Source: Symbiodinium natans
Lineage: Eukaryota > Sar > Dinophyceae > Suessiales > Symbiodiniaceae
NCBI GenBank assembly: GCA_905221605.1
Contig: CAJNDS010000247.1
Span: 911,638-975,637 of the forward strand
Direction of reading: 5' to 3'
Length of the DNA: 64,000 nt
The notes below the pieces were generated by a model that ran no database searches, was not told the origin of the DNA, and worked only from the letters and a program-made list of their open reading frames with translations. Below are positions 1 through 12,205 of the stretch, piece by piece. The translations under genes were made by a program, and so were the position numbers. Each line of letters starts with the position of its first letter. Within the stretch, counting starts at the first letter, position 1.

Positions 1-85
1 CTTATAACCATATTTGGGCACTTAAGGAGCTTATAAGTAGGTGAAAAGTGCAGTTATACTGGGTTAATCAGTACCACGAAGCTCC
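1..85. repeat. Partial foldback element, family C (right half)
   Basis: The stretch shares the internal words GGGCACTTAAGG and GCTTATAAGT and the run toward TAATCAGTACC with the right halves of the complete family C elements at 6505-6640 and 33464-33603. The left arm lies outside the window. The right end is degraded: the terminal CCTCCAA appears only as GCTCCAA. Confidence 0.5.
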
Positions 86-90
86 AAGAA

Positions 91-786
91 GAGCGGGTTC
101 CAACAAAAAAGGGCACGAGGGGCGTCAAATCGGTGTGCACGCAGCGCCCCAGGCGGCACAATGGTTTTCTTGGGCCTGCTCACTTTTGGGCGCAAATTGT
201 GCCCTCGTATTGGCGCGGAGTTCTCGGACTCCCGAAAGCCCGCAAATGTTTTTCATCGGCAGGCGCAGCACTTTCGGCTCCTCAGAGCATGGACCTTCGT
301 GCGTCGCGGCAAGCTACTGGCGGAAGTCCTCTGAGGGCAAAAGCTAATGAGGATTCGAGGATTCACAACTCGCACGTCCGCGATTTTGGACGTCTGGCCG
401 TGTGGCCTCACGAAATGCGACACTGAGGACGTCCGGAGCTCACGTGGCTCCTTAATCCTTAAAGCCGGCTTTCGTACTACAAACCTAGTATACGCGGAGG
501 ACATCCGAAGCTCCAGTGGCGAGAACGCCGACTTTGAATGCTCATGGGGAGCTCTTGGAGTTCTCTTCCGGGGAATGTTCTTGGGGCGCATTTCTTGTTA
601 GGGAGGTTCTTGGACTCGACTTGGAATGCTCTTGTAGGGGGCCTCGAGAGCTTTATGGGGTCATCGTGGAGTAATTAGTCTTGGAGGGTCTTACACTGTT
701 TGGGGGCTACGCGGACAGAACTTGTCTCAGTCGAAGCTTGATAACATGCAGTCTACGTGACGTTCACACTCGCGCAATCTCACCAG
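91..786. other. Unassigned stretch upstream of the rhomboid exon
   Basis: Several frames are open but none shows a recognisable domain. I looked for the rhomboid catalytic serine motif (GxSG) that should lie upstream of the exon at 787 and did not find it. The earlier rhomboid exons are therefore probably left of the window, and this stretch is best read as intron. Confidence 0.3.
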
Positions 787-1774
787 AGGTAATGTCGGAC
801 ATGCCGCTCACGTAGGGGGCTTCCTCTCCGGCACAGCCTTCTACGTGTTTGTGGCGCATCCGCTGAAGGGGCAGCTCTTTCACTTCACCAGACACGAGAT
901 GTTTCGTCGCGCTTACATCATGTCCTTGTCGTTGTCCTTCTGGTATGCCGTGACGACCCTTCCCCTCCAGTTTCAGGAGAAACCTGGAGCTCGGAAAGTT
1001 ACATTTTGGCTCGCGACTGAGGGCCCCAACGAGAACGGATCAATGCTGGTCTCAAACAACTCCCCCACCAAGTTGGATCACACTTTGGCTCAGCTCTGGA
1101 AGACCGATCCCAGGCTCTCGCAAATGGTCGAGGCAGCAAACCACTGTGTCTTGCAGGAGAGCTGCGGGTCCAGCCCTCACGTTGGAGAGAGTGGCGACTG
1201 CGACGGTCATTTCCACCGACTCCACCAGTACCTCTCTAGAAATAGCACTGCGCCCAAGCAGGCAGCCGAGCTGCTCTCCCCAGTATTCGTGGACAGCATC
1301 CGGAGTTGCCGTGAGGTTCTACGTCAGCTTCCAGCTGCCTTGCATGTGCATGAGGAGTACTACACCGTCCACCCTCAGATCAACGATGTCACAATTCCAG
1401 CATCCTTGCGTTCGTTTGGCCACATGGTTAGGCGTTTCTTTCGCATTCCAGGAGATCCTTTGGAGGCTCTTGGCCTGCTCATCGAAGAGGGCACACATAA
1501 CGTCTACCTTGCAGGTGTCATAAAGGACAGTCCAGCTGACAAAGCAAATGCGGCAGCTCATCAAGGCAAGCTCATCACACACGTCTGCAACAAACCAGTG
1601 AAGACACGGAGTGATGTCATTGAGGCGATGCGCCAGCAATTGGAGATCCACGTCTGGTTGGAATGTCCCAGCGACGGCAAGCAAGCCTCTTCAAGCAAGT
1701 ACAAGTTGGAGAAGTCTGTATCCATCACTGCCGCGATGGCAAGCACACGAAGCCACAAGCTGGAGCGCAATTGA
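787..1774 (+). CDS. Rhomboid-family membrane protein, last exon, with PDZ-like domain
   Basis: The frame is open from 761; an acceptor CCAG at 783-786 gives a start at 787. The first residues read GNVGHAAHVGGFLSGTAFYV, which matches the last transmembrane helix of rhomboids: the His of AHVGG corresponds to the catalytic histidine and the small residues to the helix-packing GxxxG. A second hydrophobic stretch follows (YIMSLSLSFWYAV). Near the C-terminus a PDZ-like fold can be read: LGLLIEEGTHNVYLAGVIKD, then SPADKANAAAHQGKLITHV, then SDVIEAMRQQLEIHVWLE. The stop is at 1772-1774. Rhomboids cleave membrane proteins within the bilayer; the Ser of the dyad is not in view, so activity cannot be judged. 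A PDZ tail would bind C-terminal peptides. The rhomboid call is fairly firm and the PDZ call moderate. Confidence 0.72.
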
Positions 1775-2986
1775 CTGAGATACTGAGATGTGCTGTCACA
1801 AAGCCTCCGGATGTCCTTTAGTCAAGGCCTACTGCTCCGGGGCATTCTGTACTTCCCCCCCCCCCCCCCCACACCTCCTCGGCACAAAGCTCTCAAAATC
1901 AAAAGCCTGCTGGGACCCGAAGTTATCTACACATGTACAACCCAAACTCGGAAAACCCGACAGCGAGGGAGGTCGACGCCTAAGACCTCGAATGCTCAAC
2001 AATCTATGTAGGCAATGTAGGTATATTCCCAGTAGCAATGCGCAATCCATATATAACATATTCCTACATACCCGACATTTGTCATTGTGGCCCCGCGAGC
2101 AGCAAACTTATCTGGGATCCTGAAAGCAAGGCCCTGCAAAGACTTCTCTGACGCGGAACATGAGGACCCGAAGCTAGATAGGCCCGAAACCCGTCAGAAG
2201 CCGTAAACCCCAAAAGAGCCCTATGAAAGCCTGCAATCTATAGGAACCTCTATGAAGCCCCAGTCAACTCTGCAACTCTACCATGGGGGGGGGGGGGATT
2301 CTCGGAGGCTGGGCGAAGTCCAGGTAAAGAGACACCCGAAATTTTGAATGACCCCCTGTCACATCTCAAGGGTTTAGGGTTTAGGGGGCTTCGTGAACAG
2401 CACCTGAGCTTGAAACAGCCTGAGCCCCTCAGTGTCACAGACCTTCCAACCAGGCTCCACTTGCGCCAGAGCCGGCTAAGGCTCCCCCGGTTTGGGGGGG
2501 TTGAGCCAGTTTCGTGTTTACAGTACAGGTCATGGACCCCATCGAAAAGACGTTAATCCGGGCGAATGTGTCAGAGGTTCATTGTGGACCAGGCAATGTA
2601 GGACTCACAAGGCATGTGAGAGGGTATTCTGTCAATGCTACTTGCGTCTTCAGCCATTTTCCCCAACGCAAGACAGCACATGCTTCTTGGAATATGCATT
2701 CGAACTTTCAACCTTGATGCTGGGCCCTCATTCAGTGTTGCAGGCAACATCAGGTCACCTTCAACACGGCGATAGGCGCATGCGCTCGCACCTGAGAGCA
2801 CGGCTGAAGTCTACCAGTAGCAGGAGCAGTGTGTTCAGCAACGATTTCAGAATAACAGTCAATCCGAGGCTGCTGGAAAGTCATCTGAACCTACGTATTT
2901 CCTGGACCCTCCTCCTGGGTTGGCAACGGGTGGACTGTTGAAGCTTCCTGTCGGTCCATGTCGGAGGTCCTTTCACAAGGTGTCCG

Positions 2987-3086
2987 TTGGGATGTTCCCC
3001 CTTGCACAAACAATCCTTACATAAGGATTATAGTACCCCTATTACAATCCCTATTAAGGACTGTTTATAAGGGGGGGACATCCCAA
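2987..3086. repeat. Foldback element, family A, copy 1
   Basis: Terminal inverted repeat TTGGGATGTTC / GGACATCCCAA, with internal arms (AATCCTTA... / ...TAAGGACTGTTTATAAG) that continue the pairing almost to the centre. About 100 bp. No coding capacity. Confidence 0.8.
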
Positions 3087-3981
3087 GGAGTCCTACTAGA
3101 AGAGGGCAAGCACCAACGAATCTTCTGAGGCAAAGGCGCAAGAGTGGCAACAGGCGCTGACCCTCCTTGGCGAGATGCACATGGGCCCAGAACTCTAGGT
3201 TGGGGTTTCGAGCGCACAGTTCCGGGTTTTTATGCGATTTGGTTCAGGTGAGGGAAGGAGTTCGCGGATTTCGGATTTTCAGAGAGGTTCCGGGGCGGCT
3301 TCTTTGGGCGTAGGATTTAGGATTGGAAATGAAGAAGGCTCAGGGGGGGTAGCCTTCAAACCCCGAACCCGAAGCTGCAGGGAGGCGCAGAGCCTTGTCT
3401 GATATTATGGCAGAGGACTAGAAGACTGCACAATATTACTTATGCGGACGGTTTAGAGTTTGTTTTGCTGGTATATGGGCAATTCATAGTCTGCTTTTGG
3501 GCGCCCTGAATTTTGGATACAAGGCTCCATCTTGCGAGAACTATCTAGAATCGTAGAGACTGCCCCCAAGCTTGGGGACCCCGTCTTCGAAAAGCAACCC
3601 TAAATCTGAGCCCGAAACCCTCCTCCCCACAAAATCAGCAAGCGCTTGAGGCCATTCGGGCTCCGGGCTCCTGGGGTATGAAGTACCTGGGGGGGGGGGG
3701 GTTGTTACCACCTAGGATCCCATCTATCCGCTATTTTCTGATTGTGGGGCGCGCCTTCTTTCTACAGAAGGTCCCCCCCCCCAACAAAAAAAAACACGCA
3801 CACACAAGCAACAAACAAAAAAAAACAAAAAACAAGGCGGGGTTCTAGTGTGCCACAAAGCTCACCCGGGCTCTGCAAAGATTTTAAGGCCGGACGCGGC
3901 TCTGCAGCCGGACGTGGTCTCCTTCAGCTCGGCGATCGCGGTCCGCGGCTGTGGCGTTCAGGTTGTTGAGGGTTTCAGGGT

Positions 3982-4083
3982 TTGGGATGTTCACCCTGAA
4001 ACTAAGAGTCCTCAGTAGGGATGATAGTACCCCCTATTTGCAATCCCTATTAAGGACTGTTAGTATATGGGCGAACATCCCAA
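3982..4083. repeat. Foldback element, family A, copy 2
   Basis: TTGGGATGTTC at the left end and GAACATCCCAA at the right. The centre, GGGATGATAGTACC followed by AATCCCTATTAAGGACTG, is shared with the other copies. About 102 bp. Confidence 0.8.
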
Positions 4084-4954
4084 GGTAGGTTTCTTTTGAG
4101 CTCCAATAGGGTTTAGAGTTTAGGGCTTAGGGCCATATAGGGTTGAGGGAGTCTCTTACAGGCATGGACCTCTATTTCCCACACGGCAGCTGCTGAACAG
4201 ATGTGCATGCGCTTAAACTCCCCTGGCATGCAAGTTCGAGCGAATTGTGCCTGCAAGGCTCTTTCTCGACACTCCCTGCACACGCAGACGTGGCGCTTGT
4301 TGGAGGAGCCACTGATGGGGCAACTGGGTCCGGGAACCAGTTAGGGGAACCAGTCAGCTATTTTACGTGGCCGCTAAGTCCGTGCGAGACAAGAGCGAGC
4401 TGCAGAGGGAGCGTTAGTACAGAAGCTTGGCCACAACCCAGGGACTCCGAAACCCCTTGAGTAAGGAATACCCCTTCAATTGTAATAGGAACCCTAGGGT
4501 GAGTTAAGGTAAATTACTCAAATAAGGGGTTTTCGGAGTCTCTGGGAAGCCTATAGAGTAAAAGGCGGGTCGTTCGACGTCGGGTTTTGCGGCGCTTTGA
4601 CTTCTACTTCGCACGTGTGGCATTTCTTGTTGCGACCAGTCTGGCTCATAAGGGTTCAGGCTTTCCATTTAACAGACGGAAAGCTCACCGCTAGCCGCTA
4701 TCCTTTGCAGCATCGAAGCGTCAGTACGAAGCGGGCAAGGAAGAAGTGGAAAGCTAAAAGGGTGCAGTGGGCTTGGAGTATAAGGCATTGGGTTTGTTTC
4801 TTGAAATGAAGTGCAAGATGTGGGGGGGCAAGGCTTTGCGCGTGCACTGCAGTGGGGGAGGTTGGAGCTAAGGGTTTGGGGTTTGAGGAGGTTTGGGGTT
4901 ATGGGGTTTTGGCGTAGGGGTTTTGAAGGGCCCTGACCCTTGCATTTTCCGAAG

Positions 4955-5058
4955 GACCTTGGCCGACGATCCTTGCGACCGAATTTGGTGGTCTTCAACA
5001 CGGTGCGGGTTGCCGGCAAGACAGTTCAATACTGGGTTGGGAGACGTGAAGTGCGCAG
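4955..5058 (+). CDS. Internal exon, unknown gene
   Basis: Acceptor GAAG|GAC and donor CGCAG|GTAGGG bound an open frame reading DLGRRSLRPNLVVFNTVRVA, then GKTVQYWVGRREVR, ending with two bases of an Arg codon. The next exon at 5161 supplies the missing base. The residues are basic and beta-rich; I do not recognise a family. The pair of exons and their phase are the main support. Confidence 0.5.
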
Positions 5059-5160
5059 GTAGGGGCTAACCCGAAGTTTCAACTTCGAGGGCTGCAATGT
5101 TCTGAATCGTGGCCACACGTTGGAGTGTTGTTGTGCCTGAACTGGCTTAGTACTGTTCAG

Positions 5161-5209
5161 GATGTTGAACCATTTGCTGGGCTGTGAATGCCTAGACCAA
5201 GAGCTTTGA
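5161..5209 (+). CDS. Terminal exon, unknown gene (joins 4955-5058)
   Basis: Acceptor TTCAG|G. The first base completes Arg from the previous exon, then the frame reads MLNHLLGCECLDQEL and stops at 5207-5209. The 102-base intron 5059-5160 is GT-AG. An opposite-strand frame across 5157-5290 also reads well (LKILDLDPSLYSDLFVH), so the strand is not settled. Confidence 0.45.
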
Positions 5210-6504
5210 TGAAGACCTCCATGCCTTGCCTGTGTACAAACAGATCGCTGTAGAGACTCGGGTCAAGGTCCAGGATCTTGAGCATCGTACGGGGGTGGGG
5301 CGGGGGGGGGCCGGCAGAGGGCTGGGCGCGGGGGGCGGAAGGGTGCATTGTGTCATTGCAACAAGAGCACCCGAGTCCCCCCTTGTCGGGAACCCTGCTT
5401 TCAAGAGATTCGACCGAGAAGAAGACCCTAAACCTTTACACTGTGACTCTACACCCTACCCGAAACCCCTAAAGCCCCAAACCCTGAACCACCCGAAGAA
5501 CTTCGAGATGACTTGTTTGTGTAAACCCCGAAACCCCCAACCCCTAACATCCCAAACAACATGTAGTTGTAGGTTCTAAGAGAATAGTCACATCCATATA
5601 CTGAGATAAGGGATGGTCCTGAAATCCAAGCCCCTAACCCCTCAACTCCCAAACCTCTCAAAAGAACTTGACTCCCCTGGGCCCTAAAATCCCTCTACTA
5701 AGGTTCCCATTCGAATTAGAGCCCCTGTAAGTGATAGTAGTAGAGCAGGTAACCTTTAATGAGTTTTTTGGGAGGGGTTTATAATCCTATGTAATCCCAA
5801 AAAATAAAACTTTGTTTCCGTTAGGATACTGGACAACTGATATTCAGATTACCTTGAACCTTAAGCCGCCTTGATAGGCCCTCATACAGGCACCTCAATA
5901 ATTTGAATAGGGTCTTGGGGGTGAGTTGTTTTGGGACCATAAGGGAATACAAAAACTAGTAGGTCATGGACTCCTGCCACCGCAGCACTTCTTGGCAGGC
6001 TGGGGATTCCAGCTCCCAAATTGGCCCAATGCACTTTAAGGTTTGGGGATCTTAGGGCTCAGGGTGCGGGGTTTAGGGTTTAAGGGTACGGTTTATTGGC
6101 TTTGCGGGTAGGCCGACGAACTGCTGTGGTTTTTGAGGAGAGTCTTGCCAGGTCTTTTCTTGGGCCTGAAAGATGATAGGAACAGTTTGTTGCTCTTTTA
6201 GATGTGGGGCTGGCCCATTTAGGGTCTATAGGGATTAGGGTGCAGGGTTCAGGGTTTCGACCCTGATGTTGGACTCAAGATAAGAGCGCCTCTGCGCCAA
6301 CGAAACATAGAAAGCCCACCCTATGATCTTTGACAACGACGAACCCGGAATTCATCGAACAGATCTGCTTCGCCAGCTTCGAGCTTTTTCGAGGCCTTGC
6401 ATCCGACTAGAACCCGAAACTCCGAAATCCTAAGCCTGCGGAGCCTCACACCTGTATCCTAAAACCCTAAAACCTTGAACCCTAAACCTAAACCGAAACC
6501 CTAC

Positions 6505-6640
6505 TTGGAGGTTCATGGCACTTATCAACCCAAATTAGAACTGTACTTAGACCCCGATTATGAGCATGTTCGGGAGTTTAAGCTTATAAATGGGTTATAC
6601 GTACAATTATAACTGGGTTATAAGTACCATGAACCTCCAA
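6505..6640. repeat. Foldback element, family C, complete
   Basis: Left arm TTGGAGGTTCATGGCACTTA and right arm TAAGTACCATGAACCTCCAA pair with one bulge. The inner arms (AACCCAA / TGGGTTATA) extend the pairing. About 136 bp, non-coding. Confidence 0.75.
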
Positions 6641-7081
6641 CTAGAAGCCCAAGAAAGGCCAGCCCTGATTCCCAAAGACTCGACGAAGGATGCCTTGCTG
6701 CTCCTTGGCCGGGCTGCTTCGGAGTCTCTGCAGCCAGGTCCTCGGAGCTCTGGGTTTTGGGGCGGGTTTCGGGTTTAGGGTTTAGGTTTTAGGGTTTCGG
6801 GTTTAGGGCCGTGGTGCTCAGGGTAGGATTTCTAGGCGTTGGACGCCTGCTTGTTTGGCATTCAGGCGGTTTCGGGCTATGATTTATCATTCCTGCAGTA
6901 CTATGATTTTTATGTTAATGTTTATTAGCTAGTACGGTTGTTATTGTCAGTATTCTTGTGATTATGGTTATGAGTGTTGATATGTTTAGTAAATAGCCGT
7001 TTCGTGTCCGAGCCCGATGGGCTTTCAAGAGAAGGAGGGCCTGTCAACCCCTGCAACACCCGAACATCCACAAGGCTCTGA

Positions 7082-7178
7082 GGTTGGGATGTTCCCGCAG
7101 GCTTTAGGGTTTAGGGTTTAGGGTTTAGGGTTTAGGGTTTAGGGGTTAGGGGTTAGGGGTTAGGGTTGGGATGTTCCC
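7082..7178. repeat. Telomere-type array flanked by 15-bp direct repeats
   Basis: GGTTGGGATGTTCCC stands at 7082-7096 and again at 7164-7178. Between them is a TTTAGGG array that drifts to GGTTAGG near its right end. The right-hand copy is also the left end of a family A element, so the array appears to have landed in or beside that element. Confidence 0.6.
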
Positions 7179-7276
7179 ATGTTATACTAGCAGCTCCTTA
7201 ATAGGGATTATCATAGTGGGGGGGGGGTACGATAATCCCTGTTAAGGACTGCTAGTACCAGGGGGAACATCTTCAA
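7166..7276. repeat. Foldback element, family A, copy 3
   Basis: Left end TTGGGATGTTCCC; right end GAACATCTTCAA (decayed). The internal arms TACTAGCAG...CCTTAATAGGG and CCCTGTTAAGGACTGCTAGTA pair. A G-run of about 9 interrupts the loop. Confidence 0.7.
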
Positions 7277-7285
7277 GGCTCTGAA

Positions 7286-7436
7286 GGGTTTCCGAAAATG
7301 GGGTGTGCCCTTTTTTTTTTGGGGGGGGGGGGGGAGTTCCTACAACTGTACCCTTCTTGGGAGGTTCCTATCAAAATTGTACTCTTTTGGGGAACAGAAG
7401 GGGGGTCCCTATTTTCGGAAGCCCCCAAATCCTAAG
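7286..7436. repeat. Foldback element, family D, copy 1
   Basis: The left end GGGTTTCCGAAAATGGGG is the inverse of the right end CCCTATTTTCGGAAGCCCC with few mismatches. Inside are a T-run and a G-run. About 150 bp. Confidence 0.6.
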
Positions 7437-7583
7437 TTACTCGCGAGGTACAGGCAAAGAAGCTTCAACTCCATGATGGCCTCAGTTGTGGTTTGGGAGC
7501 CACTGTGGGAACCCCCCCCCCCCCCCCCCCCCCTTCCCAAAAAAGGACCCATCATGACCCATCACTCATTTAGGGAAAGGGAC

Positions 7584-7675
7584 TGGGACGTTCCCCCCTT
7601 ATACTATCAGTCCTTAGTAGGGGTTGGTACGATAGTCCCTCTTAAGGACTGTTAGTATAAGGGGTAACATCCCAA
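7584..7675. repeat. Foldback element, family A, copy 4
   Basis: Left end TGGGACGTTCCCC, right end TAACATCCCAA, with arms ACTATCAGTCCTTAGTAGGG and CCCTCTTAAGGACTGTTAGT. It lies about 300 bp from copy 3. Confidence 0.75.
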
Positions 7676-10213
7676 GATGGGGCAATGGTCAGCTGGAGGT
7701 TAGATGTGGTGTCTTATAGCTTGGCGGTCAGCACTTGCGTGCGGGCCTCGGGCATTCACAGGTTTTCGCTTCAAATCGTCAGGGTTGCGGTTCTGAATGA
7801 ATAAGTTAATGGGCATTTGGTTTTCAGGGTCTCCTGCTTGGTTCAGGCTCTTAAGGAGTTTCAGAACTCAGGGCATGGGTGTCTTTCAGGTTGAGGGCTT
7901 CAAGGGTGTGTGGCTATGGCTCTTGTCTACAAGCCTAAAACTGAGCGTTTGGTGTTCTTCCTGAGCGTTTGCCCAGTGGATGCGTTTGTTTGATTCTGCT
8001 GTTCCGGGTTCAGGTCGTGAGTTGCCTCAAGGTATTATTGAGCTTTCTTGCTACGCAAATTGTGGGCAAGTTGGGTTTGGAGGGAGAGGAGCTTTTCGGC
8101 TCTGGCTCTGAAAGCGCTGCTTGTCAACAGCTCTGGTGCTTGTCAAGTTGGCTATTCGAGTTTGTCAAAGTCAAGTGCTCTCCAAGACGGTTCCCCACCT
8201 TTTCATTGCCATACTGCCTCCACGCCTGCGAGTATGAAATTGGCAGCACATCTATAGCTTCGACTTGTGAGGTTCTATTGAGCTGGTGTACTCTTTAGCA
8301 TGGCAGGAGCACATACTCAACTGCAGAGTCCGATATCATGGCCTGTGGCTCCATGTGCTCCTCGCTACAGCTAAAGGCCCGAACCTTATGAAGAGTCAAG
8401 CACAAATCCGAAAGGAAACCTGCAATGAGTCCTTGAGCTGCAGAAACAAGGTGTCTTCGTCGCAGCAAGGCCCTGCTTCCGCAGTGACTGGAGCTCAGTC
8501 TGCCTTGGGGCAGTGTTGGGTTGTGAAAATGGCTAGACAGAACACATCCAAAGTTCTTCCTGTGTCCCAACTGGTTCTTCCTTCTCCTCGTTGCCCCTTG
8601 TTCCTGTCCTGGTGCTAAGTGCTTTCCGTGGGTTGTCAAGGGGTGCTTGCTCTAGACCCAGGGGTGTGAACGGCCAGACCACGATACGAGAGTTGTATTG
8701 CATTTGTATCTCAGCCTATTTTGATCGTTATTCGGTAACAATGGTCTCGCGGAACCCGTCCCACCTGTGTTTGGTTCCTTGTAGTTCTCTTCGAAGGTAC
8801 TCAAGTGGACGCATGCCTGAGAAAGAATGCAGGAACCCCATGCAGTCTACTTCTGAACTGCAGTTCACAGCGCCGTATATTGTGCACAGTTCATTTTATG
8901 AACTCTGTATTGCGCCGACCTTTGGGGCCTCAAGTCAAATCCGAAGCCCACACAGTCTGATGTCCGATGTCTGATGCCAAGCCGAAGAGGCTGCGGGAGA
9001 TGCGACGGCTCGCTGTTCAGCGGGGACTCCCAGAAACAAACCAGAGCTCTGAGATGTTGGGCACTTTGGGACTTTGTTGCTCGGAAGAGATTTTCCCATC
9101 TAACCAATCCATTCAAGACTCCTTGGACAATCCTGTCCTATCCCAACTGCCCTCTTGACATGACTGACATGGACACATCAGCGTCTTGCGAACTCACGGG
9201 TGTTGCTGATGGCATGATGTATGTAGTTGAGTGTGCGTGTTAAAGATGCTCTCAGGCACTCTTGCTTTCTGACGCAGCAAGCAGCCCATCTCAGCAAGGA
9301 TAAGCAGACCACTGTATGCCTCTAGACCCGTACCCTCTACATCTGGTACGGAGCGCGTGCAGCAGCATGAAGACGGTGACGGTGCACAGTCGGCAGATCG
9401 ACTGTTTCAGTCATCCTTCAGAAAAGCCTCTGTTCTGAACGTGGGGCGAAGATGGATCTTGATTGAAACTAGGCTCTGCTTCACGGCCAGGCCTGACGAA
9501 GCAGCCTACGTGGGCATGCTGGGAGCTTGCAAGGCAGGAGTCGCGGTCTTTAGGGCTTTGGGGGGCTTGCGTAGGGTTCAGGGTTTAAGGGTTAAAGGCA
9601 AGGGTGAAGGCTTTAGGCTAGGGGGACCTGGGGCATAAGCAGGTCAAGCCAAAGAACAGCAGACAGCAAAACTCGAAGCCCTGAACATCCTAAACCCTAA
9701 GCCCTGAACCCTAAACCCGAAACCCTAAGCCCTGAACAGCTTGCAGGAGACAGGTAGCTGGGCCTTTGCCTTGAACCTCTTGGAGGAGTTTCGACGAGGC
9801 TGTCCTGGCAACACAGGGCGTAGGATTTAGGGCCGAATTTGCGTGTTGCTTGGGGTGTAGGATCCATCCATAATCCACCCTCCACCCGCAATCCCCAAAC
9901 CAAAAAAGCCTTTGAACGAGAATGAAAACGATCAGGAAGCAGTGAAGGGGGATATCGGTTCAGCGTTGTAAAAACAGTGTAGGAGCCTCAAAGCCACAAA
10001 AAGCAGCCTCTGCCTGCAGATGGTGGGCCGGCGATGTGCAGATCCCAGGAGGGCTCCCTTCAAGGGTGCATACCCTCCCTCCCATAGCGGGGTTGAGGGT
10101 TTCGAACTTCAGGAGGTGAATTAGAGGTGTACTGTAGCGTTCTGGGGTTTGAGTTCTAGTTACCGCCCCAGTCACCAGTCATCCCAAGTGCAATGACTTT
10201 GGAGGAGTTGTCG

Positions 10214-10463
10214 CTTTCCGCAAGTGTATCGATGCAGCTTCAGTGCCTGTACTCAACAACGCCAAGCCGTGGAACGATTTGGGGAGCTTCTTTGCACGTG
10301 GTACATGCTCATGGAACGCAAGATCGCAAGCAAAATTCAAGTCATCTCAAATATCAAGAGCTGAACCCCTCTTCGTCTTCAGCACATCATGTTCTCGCTT
10401 GAACTTTTTCGTCAAGGCAACTACATCATATCCCGAAACAACTCTTCGCTTGCGTGTCGGCAA
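10214..10463 (+). CDS. Possible two-exon coding stretch, unknown
   Basis: One frame reads QQRQAVERFGELLCTWYMLM then ERKIASKIQ, has a GT donor at about 10341, and resumes in phase at about 10382 with HIMFSLELFRQGNYIISRNN and SSLACRQ before a donor CAAG|GTCAGA. Against it: another frame is open over the same bases (VAFRKCIDAASVPVLNNAK), and the second acceptor is AG|C rather than the AG|G used elsewhere in the window. Unrecognised and weak. Confidence 0.25.
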
Positions 10464-12131
10464 GGTCAGATCAGACTCCCTTTGCTTTAGCCCTTGGCTC
10501 CTGCGAAGCTGCGTTGCAGTGGGCGCCGCGGCAGAGCGAATAATTGGGATGTAGAGGGACCCTAAACCCTAAACCTCCTGAAGCCCTAAACCTTGAGGAG
10601 TGTTGGGTTTCACGGTGCTTCGTTCAGAGGACTCTGAAGCCGGCAGGCCATCAACTTAACGTCGCTCCGATAACTTGTTTTCGATATCTTGCTTTCGTAG
10701 CTGCGGAACCTCTATGGTCAGATACCTACTACAAGTAAATAATAGTCATGCTGACTATGTAGATGTATAGGGTTCCCGCAGAAGGGGGCCATAAGGAGGA
10801 CTGACCACATCGCACAAGGATGATGGGAAACATCGACTAGGTTGGACCCCACAGCTTGCAGCTTTTACCCAATCGCCTCAGCCTGTGCATTCTGTGGTCA
10901 AAGTCCTCATGGCAGAGCTGCGAAGGCCCAACTTCCAGGGCTCAGGGTTGTAGGGTCTACGCAGGTATTATTTGTTTCTAATGCGCATGCAACTAGGGCC
11001 TGATTGGTGTCCTTCCCAAACCGAAACCAGACACCTGGGCTACATAGCCTCTTTCTGCCAAGGAGCTAGCGCTGGCGATGCTGGCCAGGGCCCATGTTGT
11101 TTTGGGATCTTGCTGGGATACGCTGCTGGGAGTTTAGGGTTTGCGGGTTTGTGGCTTGGGGATGTTTGGCGTGCAGATGTTTTTCAACCGGATTTGTGTT
11201 TGCGTCGTTGGAGTTTTGGGCCTTGGGTTATGCGTTTGGGTTGGAAGTCGAGGTGCGAAAGCTAGGGATAAATCCGGATTTCTACGAGCATACGATCGTC
11301 GGAGGGCGGAATGAAACTTTGTCCCACCTGAGAACCCCCAATGCTTGCGGCAACGACTTCATTGCCCCAAATTCCGCCACCTCCTGCCACGTGAGGCCTC
11401 GATGCAGCAGGAAGGACCCTTGCCAAATCTGGCGCTTCGGCGAATTAAGGGGGGGCCTTTCATGCCCTTTCATGCCCTTTCACCCTGTATCTCCCTGAGC
11501 TCATAGCCCTGCATGTAAGCTGATAACCCTAGAATTAGAAGCTACCATCCAATACCTTCCATAACCCCTAACCCGCGTACTCGGCGGAGGGCCTGTTGGG
11601 TTGCCCCAGCCCTCACAGATATGACCCCATGACTATCATCTGACTACGATGTCGACTTTTATCTGCTCGAGCCAGATGTCGAACTTCATATTGTCAAGAG
11701 TGATCAGGAATTAGCTTCCAGTCGCCACCCTCTCTGAACATGGCACGCGCTCGCTCGTTAAACAGACAAGCTGGCATCCGAACATCACCATGCATCACGG
11801 AACAGCAGCACCACACCCTGCATACTGCAGCACTAGGACAAAGACATTCGCCGTGCATACCCTCACCTGCATTGATGGGCAGTTGAAACCACATGTTCGA
11901 AGCTTTGCGGCTCAACGATCTCTATCTAGGATGTTGTTTTTGTCCAGTCCTTGGTTCGGATGTTCACGAACAGGAGGGCTGCGCAAACGGTAACACCAAA
12001 CGTCTTGGTTCGGTCCCAGTTTTGGTATGTTTTGGTCTGCCGTAAAAAACCCTCAGCCCCAAAAATCCCCGAAGCTCCTGCGCCTGACACCCTGAACCCT
12101 ACACCCAACTCTGGAGCCCCAAGATCCCGAG

Positions 12132-12195
12132 GTTTAGGGTTTAGGTTTTAGGGTTTAGGTTTTAGGGTTTAGGGTTTAAGGTTTAGGGTTTAGGG
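12132..12195 (+). repeat. Telomere-type array (TTTAGGG, degenerate)
   Basis: About nine units with TTTTAGGG and TTTAAGG variants. The array ends ten bases before the PPR-like exon. Confidence 0.9.
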
Positions 12196-12205
12196 AGCCC
12201 GGCAG

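Larger units (their letters stand above)
1775..4954. other. Intergenic or intronic stretch
   Basis: No supported gene. It holds a C-run at 1857-1870, a G-run near 2285-2297, scattered single TTTAGGG-like words, two family A foldbacks (2987-3086 and 3982-4083) and an A-rich run near 3783-3830. The short open frames here have no recognisable domain and change frame without splice-site support. Confidence 0.4.
5210..12205. other. Long stretch with repeats and no firm gene
   Basis: It contains degenerate telomere-type words, foldbacks of families A, C and D (6505-6640, 7166-7276, 7286-7436, 7584-7675), a C-run at 7511-7533, and a telomere array at 7103-7165. Exon-like frames occur near 8960-9160 and 10193-10463, but several frames are open at once and no domain is visible. 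Nothing else is supported. Confidence 0.4.
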
